From assembly GCF_000520815.1 (NCBI RefSeq), contig NZ_ASRY01000289.1, positions 53,655-117,654 of the forward strand: a stretch of 64,000 bases of DNA. Reading direction: 5' to 3'. Below are positions 52,964-61,056 of this stretch, in pieces. Each line of letters opens with the position of its first letter. Positions within the stretch are counted from its first letter, which is position 1. The translations under genes were made by a program, and so were the position numbers. The notes below the pieces were generated by a model, which saw only the letters and a program-made list of their open reading frames with translations, ran no database searches and was not told where the DNA came from. Source of the stretch: Paenibacillus maysiensis. GTDB lineage: Bacteria > Bacillota > Bacilli > Paenibacillales > Paenibacillaceae.

Positions 52964-53284
52964 ATGAGCGACGACAGGCAGCCTAAGCATTTGTGCGGCA
53001 AGGTGGAACAGTCCTTTCAGATCATCAGCAAAAAATGGACCGCTCTCATCATTCATACTTTGATGGAACATCCCAAACGATTCAGTGAAATTCATGTATC
53101 CATACCTGATCTTAGCAAACGTATGCTGACCGAACGCATTAAGGAGCTGGAGCTTAGTGGCCTGATCCTTCGCAATGTCATTACAGAGCGGCCCGTGCGC
53201 ACCGAGTATTCGCTGACACGCAAGGGTAAAGAGCTCGGTGATGCATTGAATGGCGTAGAGAGCTGGGCCGAAAGATGGCTCTAA
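52964..53284 (+). CDS. HxlR-family transcriptional regulator
   Basis: 106 residues, winged helix. CGKVEQSFQIISKKWTALII is the HxlR N-terminus including the single conserved Cys that senses quinones in YodB; FSEIHVSIPDLSKRMLTERI is the recognition helix and RPVRTEYSLTRKGKELG the wing. GAGGGG precedes the ATG by 8 bases. Shared GTTAC-N5-GTA sites suggest it controls itself and the nitroreductase 2 kb downstream. Confidence 0.92.
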   Translation: MSDDRQPKHLCGKVEQSFQIISKKWTALIIHTLMEHPKRFSEIHVSIPDLSKRMLTERIKELELSGLILRNVITERPVRTEYSLTRKGKELGDALNGVESWAERWL

Positions 53285-53418
53285 CCGCTAACAGGAGATC
53301 GTCACAGTCTCCTGTTATTGTGTTCCCCTTTAGAAATCGTAATATAGGCTATAATACATAATGGTACACCTACCCGACCGCTTATGATTTCGGAGCGAAC
53401 CAAGAAAGGATGAGACTG

Positions 53419-53748
53419 ATGGCGTTTGGTATTAACCGACAGGAACTTTCTGCCTGGAAAAGAGAGGTCAGTCGCGGCGAAATTGGTTTTCTGACGCATT
53501 ACTGGCTGGATGACCGCTTTCCAGGTATTACAACCGTAACCAAGGTGGGTTGTTCCAATTTGGACAAGCTGCGTTTATGGTGCAGCAATAATGGATTGGA
53601 CCCTCAATATATTCACCAGCGTCAGCCCTATCCCCATTTTGACCTGATCGGCAACAAGCAAACGGAAATTTTGCGCAGGTATGGCATGAGCGAGCAATTG
53701 GAACGGTTCGGTCTTCATCTTCACACAGGTATACGTCCACCGTTTTAA
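53419..53748 (+). CDS. YneQ-like conserved hypothetical protein
   Basis: 109 residues. AFGINRQELSAWKREVSRGE, FLTHYWLDDRFPG and TVTKVGCSNLDKL match, as far as I recall, the small YneQ-type protein of Bacillus; QPYPHFDLIGNKQTEIL is also conserved. It has no known function, signal or membrane segment. ATG at 53419 with AAAGGATG upstream; an ATG 3 codons earlier overlaps that site. The two Cys are not in a CxxC. Confidence 0.75.
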   Translation: MAFGINRQELSAWKREVSRGEIGFLTHYWLDDRFPGITTVTKVGCSNLDKLRLWCSNNGLDPQYIHQRQPYPHFDLIGNKQTEILRRYGMSEQLERFGLHLHTGIRPPF

Positions 53749-53749
53749 A

Positions 53750-53773
53750 CCGCAGCTCCTAGAGCTGCGGTAT
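53750..53773. terminator. Hairpin terminator between convergent genes
   Basis: CCGCAGCTC and GAGCTGCGG around CTA, then TATTTTTG. It is read by the YneQ-like gene and overlaps the end of the convergent flavoprotein gene. Confidence 0.8.
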
Positions 53774-54682
53774 TTTTGTTTTTATACCGGATAATACTTT
53801 GTGTATCCAGATTGCTGACATTGCTCCTTCTCCCATCGCGACAGTCGCTTGCTCGGCATGGGCCCCCAAATCTCCGGCTACCCATACATTTTCTACACTG
53901 GTCATTTTGCTGCGGGGGTGAGTTTCAATATGCTTGTTATCCAGCAAGTGCACGCCCAACTGCTCCGCCAGCTCTGAATGGACATGGTTGCCTCCAAACG
54001 CCACAAAGCCTCGCTCCGCCCGAACAACCTCTCCATTAGCCAGTCGAACCCCTTCAAAATGTCCCGGTTCCCCGATCATGATTCTGGAAATGGATTCTTC
54101 CCTGTATCCAATTCCTTTCTCGCGCAGCTTCTCCATCAGCTCGTCCGGCACCTCTGAACGCTCATGGTTCACATAAACCAGGTGGTCCGTACGCGCGGAT
54201 AATATCAGGGCCATAGAAGCCCCGGCTTTTCCCGCCCCCATCACGACCGTACTGCGATCCTGAACCTCGTATCCGTCACAGTCCGGGCAGATATACACGC
54301 TATTGCCCAAGCAGGCCAGAAGCCCGTCCAGCTTTGGAAAGCGGTCGGTCAGCCCCGTTGCCAGCAGCAGCGTCTTTGAGGAATACACCGTCCCCTCTTC
54401 CACTTGAATGTCAAAAAGCTCATCTTTTTTGGTGGCTTTTACCGCCTTACCTTCAACAAATTCAGTGCCTAGCTTCGTGGCCTCACTTCGTCCAAGCCGT
54501 CGCAGCTCTTCACCTGAAATCCCGTCAGGAAAGCCCAAAATATTATGATACTGATGGCACAACGTGGATCGACCATAACCCGAATCTATCACCAGAACCC
54601 GATGACTGCTGTATCTTCCCAATTGAATGGCTGCTTGCAGCCCGGCAATCCCTCCGCCAACAATAATGCAATCGTATGTCAT
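53759..54682 (-). CDS. Thioredoxin reductase-like FAD/NAD(P) oxidoreductase
   Basis: 307 residues. FAD motif CIIVGGGIAGLQAAIQLGRY, redox pair CPDCDGYE near residue 133 (CATCDG in classical TrxB), NAD(P) motif VVMGAGKAGASMALILS, and the C-terminal VWVAGDLGAHAEQATVAMGE. It belongs to the low-molecular-weight TrxR group, but whether it reduces thioredoxin, another small thiol protein or a bacillithiol derivative is not evident. GGGAGG lies 9 bases from the ATG. Confidence 0.88.
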   Translation of the reverse strand: MTYDCIIVGGGIAGLQAAIQLGRYSSHRVLVIDSGYGRSTLCHQYHNILGFPDGISGEELRRLGRSEATKLGTEFVEGKAVKATKKDELFDIQVEEGTVYSSKTLLLATGLTDRFPKLDGLLACLGNSVYICPDCDGYEVQDRSTVVMGAGKAGASMALILSARTDHLVYVNHERSEVPDELMEKLREKGIGYREESISRIMIGEPGHFEGVRLANGEVVRAERGFVAFGGNHVHSELAEQLGVHLLDNKHIETHPRSKMTSVENVWVAGDLGAHAEQATVAMGEGAMSAIWIHKVLSGIKTKIPQL

Positions 54683-54874
54683 ATGTTTTATCCTCCCTTA
54701 TCCATACTTACCCATCCCAAACAAGCGCGTAAAGCAGCAATACCACCTAGGTAACCCTCTCATGCAAATTTAAACATAGCATCACCCGCTTACGCCTGAA
54801 TTAACCCCTGAACCATCCCGTTCACAAAAAAGAAAAAAGCATATCCAGAAGTTCACTCCTTAAAAATGGAATGA

Positions 54875-54904
54875 CAAAAAGCACTGTGGATATCCACAGT
54901 GCTC
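54875..54904 (-). terminator. Terminator of the nitroreductase gene
   Basis: The 24-base palindrome at 54880-54903 (AGCACTGTGGAT and its complement) is followed on the minus strand by TTTTTG. The stretch 54683-54870 holds no gene. Confidence 0.85.
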
Positions 54905-54943
54905 TGTTCAGGCCAAACCTGAATCATCGTTGCATCGTCTGGC

Positions 54944-55546
54944 TTATTTAAATGTTTTTACGCGTTCTTCAACAGGTTGGAATTCTTTTTCACCTGGTTG
55001 GAATGTCGGTTTACCGAATGGCAATTCAGCAATCAATTTCCAATGCTCAGGAATGTTCCATTCATTTTTCACTTTTTCGTCGATCAAAGGATTGTAATGC
55101 TGAAGGGATGCGCCCAGTCCTTCTTGCTCCAAAGCTGTCCATACAATCAATTGCAGCATGCCGTTGGATTGGTTAGACCAGATTGGGAAGTTGTCCGCAT
55201 AAGCTTCAAATTGTTGTTGCAATCCAGCCACTACATTGTTGTCTTCAAAGAACAATACAGTACCGTAGCCGCTACGGAAGCCGTTCATTTTCTCAGCAGT
55301 AGATTTAAATTGCTCTTCATTGCCTACAACTTCGCGCAAAATATTTTCTGCAATATTCCACAGTTTGTCGTGATGCTCTCCGAGCAGTACAACTGCACGT
55401 GAAGTTTGGGAGTTGAAAGAGGTAGGTGTATATTTAACTGCTTCCTCTACAATCTCTTGAATCCGTTGGTCGGAAATTACTTGTTCTTTGCTAATACCGT
55501 AATAGGAGCGTCTTTCTTTCAGAGCTGTGAAGAAATCTTTAGCCAT
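54944..55546 (-). CDS. Nitroreductase family protein (YodC/MhqN-like)
   Basis: 200 residues, FMN-binding nitroreductase fold. It starts FFTALKERRSYYGISKEQVI; further blocks are YTPTSFNSQTSRAVVLLG and LIVWTALEQEGLGASLQHYN. It probably reduces nitro-aromatics and quinones with NAD(P)H. GGGAGG precedes the ATG. In B. subtilis yodC is repressed by the HxlR regulator YodB; here the promoter carries the GTTAC-N5-GTA site also found at hxlR. Confidence 0.9.
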   Translation of the reverse strand: MAKDFFTALKERRSYYGISKEQVISDQRIQEIVEEAVKYTPTSFNSQTSRAVVLLGEHHDKLWNIAENILREVVGNEEQFKSTAEKMNGFRSGYGTVLFFEDNNVVAGLQQQFEAYADNFPIWSNQSNGMLQLIVWTALEQEGLGASLQHYNPLIDEKVKNEWNIPEHWKLIAELPFGKPTFQPGEKEFQPVEERVKTFK

Positions 55547-55571
55547 TTTTGCTACCTCCCGAGAAAAATTA

Positions 55572-55617
55572 ATTACTTTTCGTAACTAAATATATATTAT
55601 ATTTATCTTAAAGTCAA
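55572..55617 (-). promoter_or_regulatory. Nitroreductase promoter with HxlR-type operator
   Basis: On the minus strand TTGACT (55612-55617) and TATATT (55589-55594) are 17 bases apart. GTTACGAAAAGTAAT (complement of 55572-55586) lies immediately after the -10, where a repressor would block initiation. Confidence 0.65.
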
Positions 55618-55651
55618 GAGATTTATTTTTAAATATTACCAGTTCCTTGAT

Positions 55652-55882
55652 TCATGATGGGCCGCCATTGTATTTTTTCTCACTGGAAGAGGTATGCTTA
55701 GTGACATCCTTATCTTTTTCCTCCTGACGTTCCATCTTCAAATCCTCTACGGGAATGGCGTCTACCGTCTGTTCACTTTCAAATCGGTCGAACAAGCTCT
55801 CCTGCTCCGTCGGATACTGCTCAGCGTGATCCCGATTTACGGGTTGTTCCTGATGGTGCAGGTCATTGTCAAATGGGGTCAT
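55652..55882 (-). CDS. Small acidic hydrophilic protein, unknown
   Basis: 76 residues, strongly charged and without hydrophobic stretches (DHAEQYPTEQESLFDRFESE; MERQEEKDKDVTKHTSSSEK), so probably disordered. GGGAGGG precedes the ATG at 55882 by 8 bases, better than the ATG at 55915. No family is recognised. Confidence 0.6.
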   Translation of the reverse strand: MTPFDNDLHHQEQPVNRDHAEQYPTEQESLFDRFESEQTVDAIPVEDLKMERQEEKDKDVTKHTSSSEKKYNGGPS

Positions 55883-55949
55883 TTTCGCTTCCCTCCCTAT
55901 CGGATTGGTGTCCACAGTATACTTTTACCTTTCAGGTCAGAGATTAAAC

Positions 55950-55982
55950 GCAAAAAAAAGAAAATCTCCGCAAAGATTTTCT
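55950..55982 (-). terminator. Terminator of the ferredoxin-like gene
   Basis: On the minus strand GAAAATCT pairs with AGATTTTC around a 6-base loop, then nearly uninterrupted T (TTTTTTTT). Confidence 0.85.
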
Positions 55983-55994
55983 CTACTCACGTTT

Positions 55995-56309
55995 TTATTT
56001 ATAGTTTGTTGTGTGAAAAAGATGTGGTTTCAGCTTCTCTCCTGCAACAAGCTTCTGCACCAGTTCTGTGCCCGCAGCAGGCGTCATCTGACCATACCAG
56101 TCCCCTTGAGGATATACGATCACAACCGCAGCATCGTGACAACGGCCATTACAGCGAGTTCTAGTCGTATGAATATAAGCTTCTGCGTTTTGTTCACGGA
56201 TTTCATCCCGAATTGCTTGTGTAACTTCTTCTCCCTCATGTCGCATACACGTGCTCCCATTACAGATCAACACATGATGCTTCATCGGTTCCAATTCAAA
56301 AATAGCCAT
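55995..56309 (-). CDS. Thioredoxin-like [2Fe-2S] ferredoxin
   Basis: 104 residues. HHVLICNGSTCMRHEGEEVT and TRTRCNGRCHDAAVVIVYPQ supply four cysteines in the C-x4-C...C-x3-C order of thioredoxin-fold [2Fe-2S] ferredoxins; GDWYGQMTPAAGTELV follows. Role unknown, probably electron transfer. ATG at 56309 with AAAGGGG upstream is preferred over an earlier ATG. It ends in a strong terminator and starts 32 bases after the phosphoesterase gene. Confidence 0.85.
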   Translation of the reverse strand: MAIFELEPMKHHVLICNGSTCMRHEGEEVTQAIRDEIREQNAEAYIHTTRTRCNGRCHDAAVVIVYPQGDWYGQMTPAAGTELVQKLVAGEKLKPHLFHTTNYK

Positions 56310-56341
56310 AGCTTCCCCTTTAATCAACGGTTGTTGGTTAA

Positions 56342-56842
56342 TTAATACTTATCTGGATAAAGAACAAGCTGTGCATCCATCTGCCCAGCTTCAATCGTCA
56401 GCACGATAAATGAATATTCTTCCTCGCCGCGCTTGTCTGTCGGAGATCCGGGATTGAGGACGAGCAGTCCGTCCAACTTTTTGACAACCGGAATATGCGA
56501 ATGTCCGTAAATCAGGCAATCCAGCGTTTCTCCCTTAAACGTATTCAGTGCGATATTCTCTGTTGAGCCGCGCCAGCCGTGACCGTGGACCATGCCGATC
56601 CGTTTGCCCTCGACTTCAACGATTCTTTGATAGCCCAGACGCTCTACGATGTCTATTCCATCATTGTTTCCGGCAATCCCTTGCACAGGTGCAAATTCGG
56701 ATAGCCTTTCGTATACGAACCAATCCGTCCAGTCTCCGGCATGGAGAATGAGGTCGCTGCCTTTGAGCTCCTGTACAAGCCGACCAGGAAGTGCTTTGCC
56801 TCGGTGCGGCATATGAGTATCTGAAAGTACGATGATTTTCAT
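56342..56842 (-). CDS. YfcE/MJ0936-type metallophosphoesterase
   Basis: 166 residues. Dimetal motifs in order: LSDTHMPHRG, ILHAGDWTD, IAGNNDG, GMVHGHGWRG and IYGHSHIP, then the conserved LNPGSPTDKRG. It hydrolyses phosphodiesters in vitro in relatives; its natural substrate is unknown. The ATG at 56842 has AAGGAG 7 bases upstream, so upstream in-frame codons are not used. It is followed by the ferredoxin gene. Confidence 0.92.
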   Translation of the reverse strand: MKIIVLSDTHMPHRGKALPGRLVQELKGSDLILHAGDWTDWFVYERLSEFAPVQGIAGNNDGIDIVERLGYQRIVEVEGKRIGMVHGHGWRGSTENIALNTFKGETLDCLIYGHSHIPVVKKLDGLLVLNPGSPTDKRGEEEYSFIVLTIEAGQMDAQLVLYPDKY

Positions 56843-56865
56843 AGCAATTCTCCTTACCAGCGTCT

Positions 56866-57300
56866 TTACACGGATGAGCTCTGCTGCCCAACCCGCTGCT
56901 GAAGCGCCTGCTCCAGATCCCGCAGCGTAACCGTCTCGAAAAACGCCTGTATTTTCTGCTCTGCTACGGTATATAATCCGTCCAGCAAAGCATCGATGTT
57001 CTTGCCTACCTCGCAATTGTGATTGCTGTCACTATGGATAGCGAACAGCGGACCGTCGTCTTTGGTCGCTTCATATATCATTTTAAGATTAATATTTGAA
57101 CTGGACATGCTCAGACGAAAGCCCCGTGCTCCTGGTGAGGAATCAACCAGACCGGCTTGCTTGAGTCGGCTCATGATTCTTCTCACAACCACCGGATTCG
57201 TATTGATACTGGAAGCGACAAGTGTCGAAGTCATCCGCTCCGGCGCTCCTTCAGCCAAAAGAAGCAGACAATGGATACTAACGGAAAAATGGGTACTCAT
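56866..57300 (-). CDS. Rrf2-family transcriptional regulator (YwnA-like)
   Basis: 144 residues, winged helix: HFSVSIHCLLLLAEGAPERM, NTNPVVVRRIMSRLKQAGLV with SSPGARGFRLS. It carries one Cys (NHNCEVGKNI) rather than the three of IscR/NsrR, so an iron-sulphur cluster is unlikely, as in YwnA and CymR. The target is unknown. ATG at 57300 with AAAGGTGG upstream. It precedes the phosphoesterase on the same strand with 23 bases between. Confidence 0.88.
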   Translation of the reverse strand: MSTHFSVSIHCLLLLAEGAPERMTSTLVASSINTNPVVVRRIMSRLKQAGLVDSSPGARGFRLSMSSSNINLKMIYEATKDDGPLFAIHSDSNHNCEVGKNIDALLDGLYTVAEQKIQAFFETVTLRDLEQALQQRVGQQSSSV

Positions 57301-57399
57301 GTTAACCACCTTTATATGTGTGCCTCATTAATGTTTGTGTACATATGCATAGTTCCATCATACCACAATGAGAGGCACCGACACAGCGCTTACTGCACC

Positions 57400-57777
57400 T
57401 TACTCCGGAAAATAGTCATTTTCAGGGCGTACTCGCACCTTTAGCTGGCGGACGCTATACTCCAGTTGCTTAACGATGTCCTCCAGCTGGCGTCGGTCAA
57501 GTGCATTATAATCGGCGGCAGGCTTGGGTGCGTTTTTCAAATCACGTATGGTTGCCTGCTGCTCCTGCCACTTGTCCATCAGGTCGGCTATGTTCGCATA
57601 GAAGCGTTCATAATCCTTTATCACTTCATCCAGAAAGGCGTCCACCTCGTCCGGATCATAGCCGCGCATTTTATTTTTAAACTGTTTTTCATGAATGGAG
57701 AGCGCGTCCAGCTGAATCCCCAGTTGCTTAAACAACTGCTTTTGCTTATCCAGACGACGCTTCATATGTTCATCCAT
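57400..57777 (-). CDS. DivIVA-domain protein
   Basis: 125 residues. ALSIHEKQFKNKMRGYDPDE followed by VDAFLDEVIKDYERFYANI is the DivIVA/GpsB membrane-curvature-binding module; a coiled coil runs through about residue 115. It is shorter than DivIVA and closer in size to GpsB, but it has an unusual basic N-terminal extension of about 25 residues (MKRRLDKQKQLFKQLGIQ). It probably acts in cell division or wall synthesis. AAGGAGGG precedes the ATG. Confidence 0.85.
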   Translation of the reverse strand: MDEHMKRRLDKQKQLFKQLGIQLDALSIHEKQFKNKMRGYDPDEVDAFLDEVIKDYERFYANIADLMDKWQEQQATIRDLKNAPKPAADYNALDRRQLEDIVKQLEYSVRQLKVRVRPENDYFPE

Positions 57778-57931
57778 CGGTTATTCCCTCCTTAACACAC
57801 TATTCTTTTTATATCACATTCTAGGCTGGGAATAAAAGTCTCTGCTGATTGCCTCCCCCGATGAACGGGTATAAAAGAGCATACGCACAGTATGTACAGA
57901 TTCATTCAGACCACGAAGGGGAGATATGATC

Positions 57932-58501
57932 ATGAGCCATTTGAGCGATTCACAGCTTGCTGAGCTGAAACATATGTTGCTGGAGCAGAAAAAGGATTTG
58001 GAAAAACATTTTAAACAAAATGGTCAGGAGAACTCCAAGCTGGGAGAAACGCTGACGGGTTCCACCGGGGAGCTATCTTCGTATGATAACCATCCGGCAG
58101 ATGTAGGGACAGAAACCTTTGAACGGTCCCGTGATCTGGCCATTAACGATTCGCTGGAAAGCGAGCTGGATCAGGTCAATGCCGCCCTTCAACGGATGAA
58201 GGACGGGACATACGGCATATGTGTGAAAAGCGGCGAAGAAATTCCTTTTGAACGCCTTCAGGCGATTCCGCACACGGCCTATACGGTCGAGCATACTCCC
58301 AATCGCGAGTTATCTAATGACCGCCCTGTTGAGGAGCAGGTCATGACTTCCCCGCCCAAGGGTGCTGGTGAGGTTCGCCAGCGGAATGCAGGACGGTTTG
58401 ACGATGCGGGCGCGTGGGACGCGGTGGAAGAATACGGTACGTCCAACTCGCCTGCCACAGCCGCCAAACGCGATGTTGCTGACTACGATGAAAATATGTA
58501 A
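57932..58501 (+). CDS. YteA-like TraR/DksA-type protein
   Basis: 189 residues. An N-terminal coiled coil (LSDSQLAELKHMLLEQKKDL) and a DksA-like C-terminal finger region GTYGICVKSGEEIPFERLQA in which only one of the four zinc cysteines is kept, as in Bacillus YteA. It contains DNHPADVGTETFERSRDLAI, typical of the group. Possibly sporulation- or RNA-polymerase-linked. The ATG at 57932 has GGGGAG 8 bases upstream, better than the ATG two codons earlier. Confidence 0.88.
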   Translation: MSHLSDSQLAELKHMLLEQKKDLEKHFKQNGQENSKLGETLTGSTGELSSYDNHPADVGTETFERSRDLAINDSLESELDQVNAALQRMKDGTYGICVKSGEEIPFERLQAIPHTAYTVEHTPNRELSNDRPVEEQVMTSPPKGAGEVRQRNAGRFDDAGAWDAVEEYGTSNSPATAAKRDVADYDENM

Positions 58502-58545
58502 TCGTCGAAGGCTTCACGCTTCTCTGTATGTCTATGTATTCATTT

Positions 58546-58593
58546 CATCTAAAAAAGCAGCTTGTCCCTGTGACAGGCTGCTTTTTTAGATGC
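58546..58593. terminator. Strong bidirectional terminator
   Basis: CATCTAAAAAAGCAGC pairs with GCTGCTTTTTTAGATG around a short inner hairpin, giving T6 tails on both strands between convergent genes. Confidence 0.92.
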
Positions 58594-58617
58594 TTTCCGA
58601 GAACACGCTTATCCGGT

Positions 58618-59625
58618 TTATCCGATTTCTACCCGTTTCCGGCTGCGTGCCGACTCGATACAAGCGTCGATCACCTTCATATTGCTTACCGCATCTTCGG
58701 GTTCATATGGCAACGGAGCACCATCAAGCACCGCTTTGGCAAAAGCATCCGCTTGCAGCTCAAAGGAATTGAAGCCTTTAAGTCGTTCCTCCCGTGTAAC
58801 CGAACCGACATGAACGAAAATTTGTGGTACGACAGACGATCTTTCCCAGCCAAACATTTTGGGCATCGCAATCGTGCCTTTACTCCCCAGTACCTCCATA
58901 TTGGAACGGTTCGCTGCCCACATGCCGCAATCGAAGGTAAGGTTCACCCCGCCCGGAAACTCCAGCAAGCCGGATGCCATCATATCAACGTTGTCATGCT
59001 CGGGGGAATACAAAGCATGCACAGTTACGGCCTCGGGCTCCCGATCCAAATACATGCGGGCTGCCGAAATCGGGTATACGCCCACATCGTATAAGGAGCC
59101 GCCGCCCATGCTTTTATTGAAACGCACATTATCTGCCTGATCGGTATTGTTGAATGTAAATGTGCAATGCATGCCGCGAATGTCACCGATTTCTCCGCTA
59201 TTGATAATTTCCTTAATACGCCGATGTTTTGGATGATAGCGATACATGAAGGCTTCTGCGAAGATGACTCCAGCGCTTTTACATGCTTCAATCATGCGAC
59301 TTGTCCCGGCTGAGCTAAGAGAGGATGGTTTTTCACACAAAACGTGCTTCCCCGCTTCCGCGGCCCGGATCGTCCACTCTTCATGCAGATGGTTCGGCAA
59401 CGGGATGTACACCGCCCCGATTTCGGGATCGGCCAACAATTCCTCGTAGCTTCCATAGCTTTTTGGAATATCGAACTCCTGGGCGGCCTCAGCGGCTTTA
59501 TCCGCATTGCGACTAGCAATTCCAAGTACTTCTCCGCGCTCGGATTGCTGAATCGCCGGAATTACAGCAATTTTGGCAATCTCGGCAGTGCCTAAAATTC
59601 CCCATCTCAGCTTTCTCCCCATCAT
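58618..59625 (-). CDS. Gfo/Idh/MocA family oxidoreductase
   Basis: 335 residues. Rossmann start KLRWGILGTAEIAKIAVIPA, the family motif KHVLCEKPSSLS (catalytic Lys), and the substrate-domain histidine-bearing blocks AEAFMYRYHPKHRR and GGGSLYDVGVYPISAARM. NAD(P)-dependent sugar or polyol dehydrogenase; substrate unknown. AAAGGA precedes a cluster of ATG codons (59631, 59625, 59622). It follows the RTP-like gene with a 16-base gap. Confidence 0.9.
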   Translation of the reverse strand: MMGRKLRWGILGTAEIAKIAVIPAIQQSERGEVLGIASRNADKAAEAAQEFDIPKSYGSYEELLADPEIGAVYIPLPNHLHEEWTIRAAEAGKHVLCEKPSSLSSAGTSRMIEACKSAGVIFAEAFMYRYHPKHRRIKEIINSGEIGDIRGMHCTFTFNNTDQADNVRFNKSMGGGSLYDVGVYPISAARMYLDREPEAVTVHALYSPEHDNVDMMASGLLEFPGGVNLTFDCGMWAANRSNMEVLGSKGTIAMPKMFGWERSSVVPQIFVHVGSVTREERLKGFNSFELQADAFAKAVLDGAPLPYEPEDAVSNMKVIDACIESARSRKRVEIG

Positions 59626-59641
59626 TCTCATCCTTTCGTGG

Positions 59642-60004
59642 TCAGGAATAGTTGTCTTGTTCCGCTTTGTGCAGCATACCTAAGCAACGGTCCAAATCGG
59701 TTTTGACCTGCTTCTTGTATAGTCGCGCTTTCTCCTCCCCATCATCTGTAAAATGATAGAGTACAATTTCCTGAAAATCTACGCGGGGATCTGTTCCTTT
59801 TAACCGTTTGGTACGGTAAAAAACGCCCTCCTGCACCAGCTCGTGCAGCGCCCGATAGACCTCACTCTGAGGCGGAACATATCCAAAACCACTAAACTCA
59901 TCCTTCATCGATTCAAGCATCTGATATCCATAACCGCGATGCTTCTCCACCATTGTGATCAGATAAATTTTGATAAAAGCCCGCTGGGATATCATAAACG
60001 CCAT
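59642..60004 (-). CDS. Replication-terminator-protein-like (RTP/PadR) winged helix protein
   Basis: 120 residues. ISQRAFIKIYLITMVEKHRG, SEVYRALHELVQEGVF, QEIVLYHFTDDGEEKARLYK and KQVKTDLDRCLGML align along nearly the whole length with B. subtilis RTP, which binds Ter sites and arrests forks at the terminus. RTP is itself related to PadR regulators. GAGGAGG precedes the ATG at 60004 by 7 bases. It sits before an oxidoreductase gene rather than near an obvious Ter site, so a gene-regulatory role is the alternative. Confidence 0.8.
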   Translation of the reverse strand: MAFMISQRAFIKIYLITMVEKHRGYGYQMLESMKDEFSGFGYVPPQSEVYRALHELVQEGVFYRTKRLKGTDPRVDFQEIVLYHFTDDGEEKARLYKKQVKTDLDRCLGMLHKAEQDNYS

Positions 60005-60249
60005 TTCACGGCCTCCTCTCCACACCATAGTCTTATATCTTACCTTCCATTATAAACCACTCAGCGTCCATACACTAATGATAGGGGGATTTTCAATCTC
60101 TCCCTTGTGACCTGTTTGAAGTTAGGTGGAGATATAAAATGAAGCGTTGTGAGATAGTTGGCGAAGTGGCGGTCTGTGATTTTTCATTTACTGTTATGAA
60201 TTTTTCATATACTGAAATAATATAATAAAAACTAAAAAAGAATTACAGA

Positions 60250-60889
60250 TTACGAAGATTTACTTAATTTCTTTAAGGCATCCGTATCGTTACTTGTCAA
60301 AACAGGAATACATTCTGTTATTTTTTGGATATCCCAGTTCCACCATTCTAGTGTTTTGAGAATTTCAATAGTTTCCTCGTCAAACCGATAACGAATTAAT
60401 GTTGCCGGATTTCCCCCCTACAATGGAATAAGGCAGAACATCTTTAGTCACCACGGCATTGGACGCAATGATCGCTCCATCTCCTATATGTACTCCAGGC
60501 ATAATGGTAGCATTGTAGCCTATCCAAACATCGTTCCCAACCACGGTATCCCCTTTGTAGCCCCCACTTAAATTGGGTAAGCCAACTTCCCACTCACCAC
60601 CAAACGCTCCAAAAGGAAAAGTGGTAAACGCATTTGTATTGTGATTTGCCCCATTCATAATAAATTTGGCCTGGGTTGCAATTGCGCAAAACTTACCGAT
60701 CTTTAATTTGTCCCCTATAAAATCAAAATGGTAAAGGACGTTTTTTTCAAAATCCAGAGGATGATGTTGGTCGTCATAATAGGTATAATTCCCAATTTCG
60801 ATATGTGGATTAACCACTACATTTTTCAAAAAACACAGACTTCTAATATTTTTCATCGGGAAAACGCTTCCTGGATCTGGACCACTCAT
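60250..60889 (-). pseudogene. Vat-type streptogramin A/xenobiotic acetyltransferase, frameshifted
   Basis: The start MSGPDP with AGGGGTG 8 bases upstream, KLKIGKFCAIATQAKFIMNG with ANHN (catalytic His), and GNDVWIGYNATIMPGVHIGD are the left-handed beta-helix and active site of Vat acetyltransferases. At 60413-60418 a run of six C (G on the coding strand) puts the gene out of frame after YSIVGG. Removing one base restores NPATLIRYRFDEETIEILKT, EWWNWDI and a stop at 60250. As given, the last 60 residues are lost and a short false tail is added. This is a real mutation, phase variation or a sequencing error. Confidence 0.8.
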
Positions 60890-61056
60890 TTAGCAACACC
60901 CCTATATTGATATAGATTATCTTTAAATGAAAAGACACGTTCAAGTCTAACCGTATGCATACCATTAAACAAATGGAGAAAATAAAAGTATCCCTGGGCC
61001 TTGTTATATGGGCTTCGGGATACTCTTCGTGAAAATATGTGATTGGGATTACCAAA

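Noticed and set aside
57890..57912. TATGTAC-containing sequence as an RTP Ter site
   Set aside because: Only the 7-base core and a few flanking bases match the Bacillus Ter consensus, and no second half-site is present.
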